Origin: Sabulicella rubraurantiaca
Lineage (GTDB): Bacteria; Pseudomonadota; Alphaproteobacteria; Acetobacterales; Acetobacteraceae
NCBI RefSeq assembly: GCF_017355885.1
Contig: NZ_JAFEUU010000005.1
Location: forward strand, 62,001 to 126,000
Direction: 5' to 3'
Length of the DNA: 64,000 nt
Below are positions 14,996 through 26,386 of the stretch, piece by piece (position 1 is the first letter of the stretch; each line of letters starts with the position of its first letter). Under the pieces are notes generated by a model, which saw only the letters and a program-made list of their open reading frames with translations, was not told the DNA's origin and searched no databases. A program made the position numbers and the translations under genes.

Positions 14996-15466
14996 TCAGA
15001 AATTGACCTGGGTGATCTCGACGGCGCGGGAGCCGCCAGGGGCGGGGACCTCGACGCTGTCGCCGACCTTCTTGCCCATCAGCGCCTTCGCCAGCGGCGA
15101 GGACAGGGAGATGGAGTTGGTCTTCATGTCGGCCTCGTACTGGCCGACGATGCGGTAGGTCTGCTCCTTCTCCGTCTCCTCGTCCAGGATCGTGACCCTG
15201 GCGCCGAAGCGCACCTGGTCGCCGGTCATGCGGGAGGTGTCGATCACCTCGACGGAGGGGATGATGGATTCGAGCTCGCTGATGCGGCCCTCGATGAAGG
15301 ATTGCCGCTCGCGAGCCGCGTGGTACTCGGCATTTTCGCTCAGGTCGCCATGCGCGCGGGCCTCGGCGATGGCGCGGATGATGGCCGGGCGCTCCTCGCT
15401 CTTGAGGAGGCGCAGTTCCTCTTCCAGCTTGGCCAGACCTTCGGCGGTCATGGGGAACTTCTGCAA
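14996..15466 (-). CDS. greA: transcription elongation factor GreA
   Basis: GreA rescues backtracked RNA polymerase by stimulating transcript cleavage. The 156-residue protein shows the coiled-coil N-domain (TAEGLAKLEEELRLL, then IAEARAHGDLSENAEYHAA with the acidic tip residues) and the C-domain ending with SPLAKALMGKKVGDSVEV. The usual family N-terminus MQKFPMT aligns to a TTG at 15466, with AAGGA about 8-12 bases upstream, so a TTG start is chosen; there is no ATG at this place. It lies about 100 bases behind carB, with a strong hairpin between, and 45 bases before the threonine dehydratase gene. Confidence 0.93.
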   Translation of the reverse strand: MQKFPMTAEGLAKLEEELRLLKSEERPAIIRAIAEARAHGDLSENAEYHAARERQSFIEGRISELESIIPSVEVIDTSRMTGDQVRFGARVTILDEETEKEQTYRIVGQYEADMKTNSISLSSPLAKALMGKKVGDSVEVPAPGGSRAVEITQVNF

Positions 15467-15537
15467 GGCTCCAGTCCTTCGCAATTCTTCCCCGCCGGGG
15501 CCAATGACCCGTTCCTTCGCTCCGGCGGTGAGGGGTG

Positions 15538-15563
15538 GGGAGGGGGCCTGATCGCCCCCTCCC
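15538..15563 (-). terminator. strong hairpin behind carB
   Basis: GGGAGGGGGC (15538-15547) and GCCCCCTCCC (15554-15563) form a perfect 10-bp GC stem with a 6-base loop directly after the carB stop. No T run follows on the minus strand, so it may act as a pause, an mRNA-stabilising 3' end or a weak terminator before greA. Confidence 0.5.
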
Positions 15564-15567
15564 GTGG

Positions 15568-18828
<3,261 letters not shown>

Positions 18829-18833
18829 GGGAG

Positions 18834-19091
18834 TCAGCCTTTCTGGGCGCGCTTGGCGCGGAAGAGCAGGAGAGGCAGCAGCAGCATGTGCGGCACGCCC
18901 CAGAAGAGAAGGGCGACGAGGCGGTACTCCCCGTCGAGGCTCAAGAGCGTGACCGCGTGGACGGCCACGGAAATCGCGAAGGCCGTGACCGCGGCGCGCA
19001 TCGGCGCGTAGAGCTTGCGCAGCGCATGCGCGAGCCAGAACAGCACCACGGCCGAATAGGCGAAGGCCAGGAGCGGCACGGCGAAGTTCAT
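18834..19091 (-). CDS. small integral membrane protein of unknown function
   Basis: This 85-residue protein has three hydrophobic helices ([20 protein letters not shown], then [19 protein letters not shown], then [20 protein letters not shown]), with a basic tail RAKRAQKG. I do not recognise the family. It sits 5 bases before carB and 26 bases after the SDR gene, so it is almost certainly co-transcribed with carA-carB. Coding is supported by operon position, tight spacing and a membrane-protein profile; similarity evidence is absent. A shadow frame cannot be fully excluded. Confidence 0.65.
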   Translation of the reverse strand: MNFAVPLLAFAYSAVVLFWLAHALRKLYAPMRAAVTAFAISVAVHAVTLLSLDGEYRLVALLFWGVPHMLLLPLLLFRAKRAQKG

Positions 19092-19117
19092 GACCTGTCC
19101 TGCCGCCCCTCGTCCGC

Positions 19118-19870
19118 TCAGCCCATCGCCGCGAAGCCGCCATCCACGGGGATGGCGGTGCCGGTGACGAAGGCAGCGGCGTCGGAGGCGAGGAAGGCGG
19201 CGATGCCGCCCAAATCGTCCGGCCTACCCCAACGGCCCATCGGCGTGCGGGCGGCCTGCCGCTCATAGAGGCCGGGGACGGTGGCGCGGGCGCCGTCGGT
19301 CAGCTCGGTCTCGATCCAGCCGGGCAGCACCGCGTTCACCGTGATGCCATCCGCGGCCCAGGCCGTGGCGAGGGACTTGGTGAACTGCACCACCGCCCCC
19401 TTGGACGCGCCATAGGCCGGCGAGAAGGGCAGGCCAAAGATGCTGAGGATGGAGCCGATATTGATGACGCGCCCGACGCCGTGCTGCTTCAGCATGGGAT
19501 AGGCGCCGCGCGTCACCCGCATCAGCGAGCCGAGATTGGTGTCCAGCACCGTGTCCCACTCGTCATCCGTCACTTCTTCGGGCCGCTTGCGGATATTGGT
19601 GCCGGCGTTGTTCACCAGGATGTCCAGGCGTCCGTGACGGCTGCGCACCTCGTCCAGCACGCGCTCATGCGCGCCCTTCGCGGTCAGATCCGCCTCAAGG
19701 ACCAGCGTGCGCTCCGGCAGTTCCTTCGCCGCCGCGGCGTTCTTGGTGGCGTTGCGGCCGGTGATGACGAGGGCGGCGCCATTGGCCGCCAACGCCTTCG
19801 CCATGCCGAGGCCGATGCCCCCATTTCCGCCGGTGACGAGCGCGACGCGCCCGGACAGGTCCCACATCAT
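19118..19870 (-). CDS. SDR-family NAD(P)-dependent oxidoreductase
   Basis: This is a classical short-chain dehydrogenase of 250 residues. It has the nucleotide-binding [15 protein letters not shown], the NNAGTN segment, a catalytic Ser region ([10 protein letters not shown]) and the Tyr-Lys pair in YGASKGAVV, and ends [12 protein letters not shown]. Similar proteins act as 3-oxoacyl-ACP reductases, gluconate 5-dehydrogenases or KduD-like sugar dehydrogenases, so the substrate is open. ATG ATG tandem codons begin the gene; the first is at 19870 and overlaps the carA stop by 4 bases. Translational coupling to carA is therefore likely, although no functional link to carbamoyl phosphate is known to me. 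Confidence 0.88.
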   Translation of the reverse strand: MMWDLSGRVALVTGGNGGIGLGMAKALAANGAALVITGRNATKNAAAAKELPERTLVLEADLTAKGAHERVLDEVRSRHGRLDILVNNAGTNIRKRPEEVTDDEWDTVLDTNLGSLMRVTRGAYPMLKQHGVGRVINIGSILSIFGLPFSPAYGASKGAVVQFTKSLATAWAADGITVNAVLPGWIETELTDGARATVPGLYERQAARTPMGRWGRPDDLGGIAAFLASDAAAFVTGTAIPVDGGFAAMG

Positions 19871-21228
19871 CCTTTTGTTTCCTCCATCAGCTTCACGAAG
19901 CGATGGAAAAGGTAGTGGCTGTCCGAAGGCCCTGGCGAGGCTTCCGGGTGGTACTGCACGGAGAAGGCCGGGCGATCCTTCGCCGCAATGCCCTCGTTCG
20001 ATCCGTCGAAGAGCGAGCGGTGCGTCACCGTCACGCCTTCGGGCAGGCTGGACTCATCCACCGCGAAGCCGTGGTTCTGCGAGGTGATCTCCACCTTGCC
20101 GGTCTGCAGGTCCTGCACCGGCTGGTTGGCGCCGCGATGGCCGCGATCCAGCTTGTAGGTCTTCGCCCCCAGCGCGAGGGCGAGGAGTTGGTGGCCCAGG
20201 CAGATGCCGAAGACCGGCACCTTCTTGTCCAGAACCGCGCGGATCGCTGGGACGGCGTATTCGGCGGTCGCCGCCGGGTCGCCGGGGCCATTGGACAGGA
20301 ACACCCCGTCCGGGTCGTGGCGGAGGATCTCCTCCGCCGTGGCGGTGGCGGGCAGGACCGTCACCTCGCACCCGGCATCGGCCAGGCAGCGCAGGATGTT
20401 GCGCTTGGCGCCGTAATCCAGCGCGACGACGCGCTTGCTCGGGCTCTCCTGCTTGCCGAAGCCGGCGCCCCAGGCCCAGCGCGTCTCGTTCCACCGATAG
20501 GCCTGCCGGGCCGTGACTTCCTTGGCGAGGTCCATTCCCTCCAGCCCCGGCCAGGCCTTGGCCTGGGCCAGCAGCGCAGGAATGTCGAAGCGGCCATCGG
20601 CGGGGAAGGAGATGACGCCGTTCGGCGCGCCGCCATCGCGGATGCGGGCGGTCAGGGCACGGGTATCGAGGCCCCCGATGCCCGGGATGTCATGCCGCTT
20701 CAGCCATTCCTGGAGGTCCATGGTGGCGCGGTAATTGGAGGGCTCCGTCACGTCCTGCTTGACGATCAGGCCCCGCGCGACCGGCGTCGCCGCCTCCATA
20801 TCCTCAGGATTCGCGCCGACATTGCCGATATGCGGGAAGGTGAAACAGATCACCTGGCCGGCATAGGACGGGTCGGTCAGCGTCTCCTGATAGCCGGTGA
20901 GGCCGGTGTTGAAGCAGATCTCCGCGACCTGCGTGCCATGGGCGCCGAAGCCCACACCCCAATGCACCGTGCCGTCATCCAGGACCAGGACGGCGGTGGC
21001 GCCAGGAGGGACTTCATCGGCCATAGGGACGGCTTCCTTGTTCTCTTGCGGGACGCCAGCGAGGTCTGCCAGGGAAAGCCCGGTGGCAGCCAGGATGGCG
21101 GGCCAATGCTTCGGGGGGATGGAACGGGACTGACGCCACTTCCGGATGGCTTCGGTGCCGACCTGGCAATGGGCGGCGGCGGCCTCGGCCCCGCCCAGCA
21201 GGGCAAGGATATCTTCCACGGAGCGCAT
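19867..21228 (-). CDS. carA: carbamoyl-phosphate synthase small subunit with an N-terminal helix-turn-helix domain
   Basis: This glutaminase subunit feeds ammonia to CarB. The CarA body has ICFNTGLTGYQE, the class-I amidotransferase nucleophile in FGICLGHQLLALA and the His-Glu pair in QYHPEASPGP. From ATG 21228 the protein has 453 residues. The CarA part starts at about residue 69 (MADEVPPG), leaving ~65 extra N-terminal residues with a compact helical look (SVEDILALLGG, then AIRKWRQSRSIPP, then LSLADLAGVP) like a Cro/YdaS-type DNA-binding fold. I recall protein databases naming such a domain carph-isopro after this very fusion. ATG 21228 has no Shine-Dalgarno and sits at the predicted transcription start. 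Met69 (21024) has AAGGAAG upstream, so a second, domain-free CarA may be made. Confidence 0.9.
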   Translation of the reverse strand: MRSVEDILALLGGAEAAAAHCQVGTEAIRKWRQSRSIPPKHWPAILAATGLSLADLAGVPQENKEAVPMADEVPPGATAVLVLDDGTVHWGVGFGAHGTQVAEICFNTGLTGYQETLTDPSYAGQVICFTFPHIGNVGANPEDMEAATPVARGLIVKQDVTEPSNYRATMDLQEWLKRHDIPGIGGLDTRALTARIRDGGAPNGVISFPADGRFDIPALLAQAKAWPGLEGMDLAKEVTARQAYRWNETRWAWGAGFGKQESPSKRVVALDYGAKRNILRCLADAGCEVTVLPATATAEEILRHDPDGVFLSNGPGDPAATAEYAVPAIRAVLDKKVPVFGICLGHQLLALALGAKTYKLDRGHRGANQPVQDLQTGKVEITSQNHGFAVDESSLPEGVTVTHRSLFDGSNEGIAAKDRPAFSVQYHPEASPGPSDSHYLFHRFVKLMEETKG

Positions 21229-21235
21229 GGTGGCG

Positions 21236-21264
21236 GCATAAGGGAAAAGACTTCCCACTGGCAA
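21236..21264 (-). promoter_or_regulatory. predicted carA promoter, leaderless type
   Basis: On the minus strand TTGCCA (21264-21259) and TTATGC (21241-21236) are 17 bases apart. Transcription would begin within a base or two of the carA ATG at 21228. The 17-bp spacer is almost filled by the palindrome GGGAA-N5-TTCCC, so binding of a protein there would block RNA polymerase. Confidence 0.5.
21242..21256. promoter_or_regulatory. operator-like palindrome, copy 1 (carA promoter spacer)
   Basis: GGGAA-AAGAC-TTCCC lies between the predicted -35 and -10 boxes of carA. A second copy with the same arms occurs 38 bp away. The HTH domain fused to CarA is an obvious candidate to bind it, but that is an inference. 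Confidence 0.5.
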
Positions 21265-21279
21265 GCGGAAACAGCGGGT

Positions 21280-21294
21280 GGGAAATTCTTTCCA
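21280..21294. promoter_or_regulatory. operator-like palindrome, copy 2 (carA-yqeY intergenic)
   Basis: GGGAA-ATTCT-TTCCA repeats the half-sites and spacing of the copy at 21242-21256, with one mismatch. A centred reading GGAAA-TTC-TTTCC is perfect. It lies 26 bases before the yqeY-type gene on the plus strand, so it could affect both divergent genes. Confidence 0.45.
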
Positions 21295-21319
21295 ATTTGA
21301 TTCGAAAGGGAAACGAAAC

Positions 21320-21772
21320 ATGGATCTGCGGGAACGCTTCACCAACGAATTGAAGACGGCGATGCTGGCCAAGGACGCCCCGCGCGTGGCGACCCTCCGC
21401 ATGATCACCGCCAAGCTGAAGGACGCCGATATTGCCGCGCGCCCTGGCCCGCCGCTCGATGAGGCCGGAATTGTGGGGATGCTGCGCGGCATGGCCAAGA
21501 GCCGCCGGGAAAGCGTGGAGCTTTATCGCCAGGGCAACCGGCCGGAACTGGCGGAGAAGGAAGAGGCGGAGATCTCGGTGATCGAGGCCTTCCTGCCCCA
21601 GCAGATGGATGCTGCGGCGATGGAGGCGGCGGTGCGCGAGGCCGTGGCCGAGACCGGCGCCGCCGGCCCCAAGGACATGGGCAAGGTCATGGCCGCGCTG
21701 AAGGCGAAGCACGCGGCCAGCCTGGACATGAGCAAGGCCGGGCCGCTGGTGAAGGCCGCGCTGGGCGGCTGA
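21320..21772 (+). CDS. GatB/YqeY domain-containing protein
   Basis: This 150-residue helical protein of the YqeY family resembles the tRNA-binding tail of the GatB amidotransferase subunit. Visible family features are LRMITAKLKDADIA, the SRRESVELYRQGNRPELAEKE segment and GAAGPKDMGKVMAAL near the end. It is proposed to help glutaminyl-tRNA transamidation, but its role is not settled. ATG 21320 has AAAGGGAAA upstream. Together with the following dnaG and rpoD it forms the alphaproteobacterial macromolecular synthesis neighbourhood, divergent from carA. Confidence 0.9.
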   Translation: MDLRERFTNELKTAMLAKDAPRVATLRMITAKLKDADIAARPGPPLDEAGIVGMLRGMAKSRRESVELYRQGNRPELAEKEEAEISVIEAFLPQQMDAAAMEAAVREAVAETGAAGPKDMGKVMAALKAKHAASLDMSKAGPLVKAALGG

Positions 21773-21799
21773 GGGCGGGACGGACCCGCCCCCGCGGCG

Positions 21800-22006
21800 T
21801 CAGAGATCCTCGGAAAGGACGGTGATCGTGACGTGGTAGGCGACCTCGCCTTCCTCCTCGTCGCGATCCACCGTCCCGATCGTCTCGCCGTCCACCAGCA
21901 GCTCCACCGGACCGCCGCGATTGGCGGCGGCACGGATATGGAGGCGCTGGGAGCCCAGCAGCTTGCGGAGATGGGCCTGCACGGCCTGGATTTCGTTCGG
22001 CTTCAT
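21800..22006 (-). CDS. DUF3126 family protein
   Basis: This 68-residue protein begins MKPNEIQAVQAHLRKLLGS and has the conserved DGETIGTVDRDEEEGEVAY segment of the DUF3126 family. The family is small, found in Alphaproteobacteria and of unknown function; no catalytic residues are evident. It lies on the opposite strand between yqeY and dnaG (28 and 52 bases away), so it has its own promoter within or beyond the dnaG start region. Recognition is from memory of family sequence, not a search. Confidence 0.85.
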   Translation of the reverse strand: MKPNEIQAVQAHLRKLLGSQRLHIRAAANRGGPVELLVDGETIGTVDRDEEEGEVAYHVTITVLSEDL

Positions 22007-22058
22007 GGGTCGCTCCTACCGCCTCCGCGGGCTTTGCTCTACCCTTGGAAGCATCCCC

Positions 22059-23831
22059 ATGGCGTTGCCTCCCACCTTTCTTGACGAGCTGCGGCTCCGC
22101 ACTCCGCTGCCCGGGCTGATCGGGCGGCGCACGCGTCTCACCAAGGCCGGGCGGCAATGGAAGGGATGCTGCCCCTTCCACAATGAGAAGAGCCCGTCCT
22201 TCTACGTCTATGACGAGCACTTCCACTGCTTCGGCTGCGGCGCGCATGGCGATGCCTTCGCCTTCCTCATGCGCTCGGAGGGCGCGAGCTTTATGGAGGC
22301 GGTGGAGCGCCTCGCGGCCGAGGCAGGGATGGAGGTCCCAATGCCCACCCCGCAGGCGAGGGAGCGGGAACGGCGCGCCCGCGACCTCCAGGATGTGATG
22401 CAGGCCGCGGAAGCCAGCTTCAGCCGCCGCCTGCGCGCATCCGAGGGGGCCGAGGCCCTGTCCTACCTGCGCGGCCGTGGGCTGTCCGACGAGACCATCG
22501 CCCGCTTCGGCCTGGGCTGGTCCGGTGCCGGGCGCGGCGCCCTGCTGGCGGAATTGAAGGAAGACGGGATCGAGGCCCCGCAATTGGTCGAGGCCGGGCT
22601 GATGCAGGCGCGGGAGGAGGGACGCCTCACCGACCTGTTCTTCAACCGCGTCATGTTCCCGATCCGCGACCGGCGTGGCCGCACCATCTCCTTCGGCGGG
22701 CGCATCCTCGGCGACGGCCAGCCCAAATACGTCAACGGACCGGAGACGGCGCTCTTCTCCAAGCGGCGTTCCCTCTATGCGCTGGACTTGGCGCGGGAGG
22801 CGGTGTTCCGCGGCGCCGCCCTCGTGGTGGTCGAGGGCTACATGGACGTGATTGCTCTGCACCAGGCGGGGTTCGGCGGCGCGGTTGCGCCCCTCGGCAC
22901 GGCACTGACCGCGGAACAGCTGACGGAACTCTGGCGCGTTTCCGCCGAGCCGGTGCTGTGCTTCGACGGCGACGCCGCCGGGGCACGGGCGGCAGGGCGC
23001 GCGGCGGAGGTGGCGCTGCCCCTGCTGACGCCCGAGCGCTCGCTGCGCTTCGCCACCCTGCCCAGCGGGGAGGACCCGGACAGCCTGATCCGGCGCGACG
23101 GACCGCGCGGCATGCAGGCCATCCTCGACGCGGCCCAGCCGATGGGCGAGGCGCTGTTCGGCCTCATCGCCGGGAATGCCCTGCCGGACCGGCCCGAGGC
23201 GCGGGCGCTGATCCGCAACCGGCTGATGGCCGCTGCCGGTGCCATTCCGGACAAGGCCCTGGCCGCCGAATACCGGCGCGTCCTGCTCGACCGCTTCTTC
23301 GCCCAGTCGCGCCGGCCCGGGCTGAAGGCGCCGCCGCGCCATGCCCGGCCCGTGCCGGACGAGGGAAAGGTCAGGGAAGGGCGGGCCGCCATCCTGCTCG
23401 CCATCTGCCTGCGCCACCCCCACCTGCTCCCCGAGGTGGAGGAGCCCCTGGCCATGCTGGAGTTTCCGGAGGGCAGGCTGCGGCAGGCGAGGGATGCCGT
23501 TCTCGCGTGGCTTCCATCGGCGGAACGCCTTGACTCGGCGGAACTTCTTGCCCACCTCGCGAACTTGGACGTGGCGGTGGATGTCCTGCGCCGGCCGGAC
23601 CTTCCGCCGGGCGCACATCCCGATGCAACCCCGGCGGAGGCGCTGGAGGCGTTCTGGCAGTTCTTCGGCTTCCTGCGCGGAGAGAGCGAGCTGGTGGAGG
23701 ATCTCCGGCTCGCCGCGGTGCAGTTGACCGAGACGGCCGATGCCGGGGCGCAGACCCGCGTCATCCGTCTGGCCGCCGCGCTCGATGCGCTGCGCCGGGG
23801 CGAGGCGGAAGAGCCGGCGGAAGGGGCCTAG
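22059..23831 (+). CDS. dnaG: DNA primase
   Basis: DnaG makes RNA primers for replication. The 590-residue protein starts with the CHC2 zinc ribbon (CPFHNEKSPSF with Cys38 and His41, then CFGCG with Cys57 and Cys60). The catalytic core has FGGRILGDGQPKYVNGPET, and the TOPRIM fold shows VVVEGYMDVIALHQAG with the metal-binding glutamate and LCFDGDAAG. The C-terminal third is a helicase-binding region with little sequence identity in general. ATG 22059 places MALPPTFLDELR at the normal start. It is followed by rpoD after 63 bases that contain hairpins. Confidence 0.96.
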   Translation: MALPPTFLDELRLRTPLPGLIGRRTRLTKAGRQWKGCCPFHNEKSPSFYVYDEHFHCFGCGAHGDAFAFLMRSEGASFMEAVERLAAEAGMEVPMPTPQARERERRARDLQDVMQAAEASFSRRLRASEGAEALSYLRGRGLSDETIARFGLGWSGAGRGALLAELKEDGIEAPQLVEAGLMQAREEGRLTDLFFNRVMFPIRDRRGRTISFGGRILGDGQPKYVNGPETALFSKRRSLYALDLAREAVFRGAALVVVEGYMDVIALHQAGFGGAVAPLGTALTAEQLTELWRVSAEPVLCFDGDAAGARAAGRAAEVALPLLTPERSLRFATLPSGEDPDSLIRRDGPRGMQAILDAAQPMGEALFGLIAGNALPDRPEARALIRNRLMAAAGAIPDKALAAEYRRVLLDRFFAQSRRPGLKAPPRHARPVPDEGKVREGRAAILLAICLRHPHLLPEVEEPLAMLEFPEGRLRQARDAVLAWLPSAERLDSAELLAHLANLDVAVDVLRRPDLPPGAHPDATPAEALEAFWQFFGFLRGESELVEDLRLAAVQLTETADAGAQTRVIRLAAALDALRRGEAEEPAEGA

Positions 23832-23837
23832 GTCGGA

Positions 23838-23870
23838 CCCCATAATATAGGGGGGCTTTTTTCGGCCCCC
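23838..23870 (+). promoter_or_regulatory. alternative hairpins between dnaG and rpoD
   Basis: GGGGGC (23851-23856) pairs with GCCCCC (23865-23870) around a T-rich loop. The same G run can instead pair with CCCC at 23838-23841 across ATAATATA. The two structures exclude each other. This could set the ratio of rpoD to dnaG message or be a processing site, as known between these genes in E. coli. It may also contain an AT-rich -10-like box, but I see no matching -35. Confidence 0.4.
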
Positions 23871-23894
23871 GGACTCGAACGGAGCGTGACGCGG

Positions 23895-25814
23895 ATGGCG
23901 AGCAAGACGGCGAATGGCGGCGAGACGGCCGAGGCCCGCGAGGAAGCGGTGGAGGGTGTCCTGCTGGACGTGACCTCGGCGGCGGTCAAGAAGCTGATCG
24001 CCCGCGGCAAGGAGCGCGGCTACGTCACGGTGGACGAGGTAAACCAGGCCCTGCCGCAAGAGCAGGTGTCGAGCGAGTTCATCGAGGACACCCTGGCTGC
24101 CCTTTCCGAGGCCGGCATCAACGTCGTCGAGAACGAGGAAGCCGAGGACGGCGAGACCCAGAAGGCCGCCCGCTCGGAGGATGGCGAGGAGAAGGACGAG
24201 GAGGAGTCCGGCGGCAACGTGGACGAGGAGACCCTCGGCCGCACCGACGACCCCGTCCGGATGTATCTGCGCGAGATGGGCTCGGTCGAGCTGCTCTCGC
24301 GCGAGGGCGAGATCGCGATCGCCAAGCGCATCGAGGCCGGGCGCGACATGATGATCGGCGGGCTGTGCGAGAGCCCGCTGACCTTCAAGGCCATCATCGC
24401 CTGGCATGACGCGCTGAAGGCCGAGCCGCCGCGCATGCTGCTGCGCGACGTGATCGACCTCGAGGCCACCAACAACGCCGACAACCCCGAGGGCGCCCCG
24501 GCCGAGCCGGAGGAGTTCGAGGAGGGCGAGGAAGGCGAGGGCGTCGGCCTGTCCCTTTCCGCGCTGGAGGAGAAGCTGAAGCCGGAGGCGCTGGCCGCCT
24601 TCGACGCGATCCGTGACGCCTATGGCAAGCTGCAGAAGCTCTCCTCGAAGCGCATGGACGCCTACACCTCGGGTGGGGAACTGGCCGGGCGGTCGGAGAA
24701 GACCTACGAGAAAGCCCGGCAGGAGCTGGTGGCGCTTGTGGGCAAGGTCCACCTGCACAACAACCGCATCGAGGAGCTGGTCGAGCAGCTCAAGGGCCTC
24801 AACAAGAAGCTGACCACGCTGGACGGGCAGGTGCTGCGCCTTGCCCTCGCCAACAAGGTGAAGCGTGAGGAGTTCCTGGAGCACTGGATCGGCTCCGAGC
24901 TGGATCCGGGCTTCCTGGAGCGCGTCAGCAAAATCAAGAACAAGTACTGGCAGGCCTTTGCGGCCAAGTCGCGCGAGCAGCTGGAGGATATCCGCGCCGA
25001 GATCGCGCAGGTGGCCACCGCCTCGGGCCTGCCGGTCGGCGAGTTCCGGCGCGTCTACAAGACGGTCGCCGAGGGCGAGCGCGACATGAACCGCGCGAAG
25101 AAGGAGATGATCGAGGCCAATCTCCGCCTCGTGATCTCCATCGCCAAGAAATACACCAATCGCGGCCTGCAGTTCCTGGACCTGATCCAGGAAGGCAATA
25201 TCGGCCTGATGAAGGCCGTGGATAAATTCGAGTACCGCCGCGGCTACAAGTTCTCCACCTACGCCACCTGGTGGATCCGGCAGGCGATCACCCGCTCCAT
25301 CGCAGACCAGGCGCGGACCATCCGCATCCCGGTCCACATGATCGAGACGATCAACAAGCTGGTCCGCACCTCCCGCCAGATGCTGCACGAGATCGGCCGG
25401 GAGCCGCAGCCGGAGGAGCTGGCCGAGAAGCTCGGCATGCCGCTCGAGAAGGTGCGGAAGGTGCTGAAGATCGCGAAGGAGCCGATCTCCCTCGAGACGC
25501 CGATCGGCGACGAGGAGGACAGCCACCTCGGCGACTTCATCGAGGACAAGAACGCCGTCATCCCGCTGGATGCCGCCATCCAGGCGAATCTGCGCGAGGC
25601 GACGACGCGGGTGCTGGGCTCCCTCACCCCGCGTGAGGAGCGCGTGCTGCGGATGCGCTTCGGCATCGGCATGAACACGGACCACACGCTGGAGGAAGTC
25701 GGCCAGCAGTTCAACGTGACGCGCGAGCGCATCCGGCAGATCGAGGCCAAGGCTTTGCGCAAGCTGAAGCATCCGAGCCGCAGCCGGAAGCTTCGCTCCT
25801 TCCTGGAGCATTGA
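23895..25814 (+). CDS. rpoD: RNA polymerase primary sigma factor (sigma-70/RpoD)
   Basis: This housekeeping sigma factor has 639 residues. Region 1.1 is followed by a Glu/Asp-rich stretch. Region 1.2 shows [17 protein letters not shown], region 2 shows [37 protein letters not shown] split by normal spacing, region 3 shows [14 protein letters not shown], and region 4.2 shows [18 protein letters not shown] and ends [12 protein letters not shown] long non-conserved region lies between 1.2 and 2, as in other Proteobacteria. ATG 23895 has GGAG 10 bases upstream; a GTG at 23886 is in frame but too close to it. The stop overlaps the ATG of a GNAT gene. Confidence 0.97.
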   Translation: MASKTANGGETAEAREEAVEGVLLDVTSAAVKKLIARGKERGYVTVDEVNQALPQEQVSSEFIEDTLAALSEAGINVVENEEAEDGETQKAARSEDGEEKDEEESGGNVDEETLGRTDDPVRMYLREMGSVELLSREGEIAIAKRIEAGRDMMIGGLCESPLTFKAIIAWHDALKAEPPRMLLRDVIDLEATNNADNPEGAPAEPEEFEEGEEGEGVGLSLSALEEKLKPEALAAFDAIRDAYGKLQKLSSKRMDAYTSGGELAGRSEKTYEKARQELVALVGKVHLHNNRIEELVEQLKGLNKKLTTLDGQVLRLALANKVKREEFLEHWIGSELDPGFLERVSKIKNKYWQAFAAKSREQLEDIRAEIAQVATASGLPVGEFRRVYKTVAEGERDMNRAKKEMIEANLRLVISIAKKYTNRGLQFLDLIQEGNIGLMKAVDKFEYRRGYKFSTYATWWIRQAITRSIADQARTIRIPVHMIETINKLVRTSRQMLHEIGREPQPEELAEKLGMPLEKVRKVLKIAKEPISLETPIGDEEDSHLGDFIEDKNAVIPLDAAIQANLREATTRVLGSLTPREERVLRMRFGIGMNTDHTLEEVGQQFNVTRERIRQIEAKALRKLKHPSRSRKLRSFLEH

Positions 25815-26386
25815 TGTTCCTGGCCGAGCCCGTCACCCGCATCGCGGTGGACGTGACATTCCTGCGTATGGACCGTAGCCCCCAGGGGCCGGTCCCCGGC
25901 CTGCCCGCCGGGGTTACGGTGGAGCGGCTGCGTCCTCGCGCCTCGGTGGAGGAATATCGACGCCTCTATGACGAGGTGGGGCGCGACTATGTCTGGTGGC
26001 TGCGCCGCACCCTGTCAGACGCGGAACTAGACGTGATCCTGGCTGACCGTCGCATCAGCATCCATGTCGCGCGCGACGCGGCGGGGGAGGATCTGGGCTT
26101 CTATGAGCTGGACCGCCGCCCCTGGCCCACGATCAACCTCGCCTATTTCGGCCTCCTGCCGCAGGCGATCGGCCAGGGGTTGGGCATGGCGCTGCTGCAC
26201 CACGCGATCCGCGCGGCCTGGGACGAGGGCTGCGCGACCCTGACGGTCAATACCTGCACCGCCGACCACCCGCGCGCCCTGCCGAACTACGAGAAGGCCG
26301 GGTTCCGCCGCCTCCGCACCGTGCGCGAGGAATGGCCGGTGCCGGACCGGCTGGGCCTCCCGATCCCGGACCACCTCAAGATCTGA
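25814..26386 (+). CDS. GNAT-family N-acetyltransferase
   Basis: This 190-residue acetyltransferase has the acetyl-CoA loop in [18 protein letters not shown] (pattern Q-x-x-G-x-G/A), followed by [23 protein letters not shown], the usual motif B with Asn, Tyr and Phe. The target amine is unknown. The ATG at 25814 shares its A with the rpoD stop codon, so it is coupled to the sigma factor gene. The 3' end overlaps the end of the convergent dsbD gene by 11 bases. Confidence 0.85.
   Translation: MFLAEPVTRIAVDVTFLRMDRSPQGPVPGLPAGVTVERLRPRASVEEYRRLYDEVGRDYVWWLRRTLSDAELDVILADRRISIHVARDAAGEDLGFYELDRRPWPTINLAYFGLLPQAIGQGLGMALLHHAIRAAWDEGCATLTVNTCTADHPRALPNYEKAGFRRLRTVREEWPVPDRLGLPIPDHLKI

Noticed and set aside
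21687-25811. 1374-codon open frame on the minus strand across dnaG and rpoD
   Set aside because: It runs through two strongly supported genes on the other strand; high GC content makes such frames common. Its composition shows no domain.
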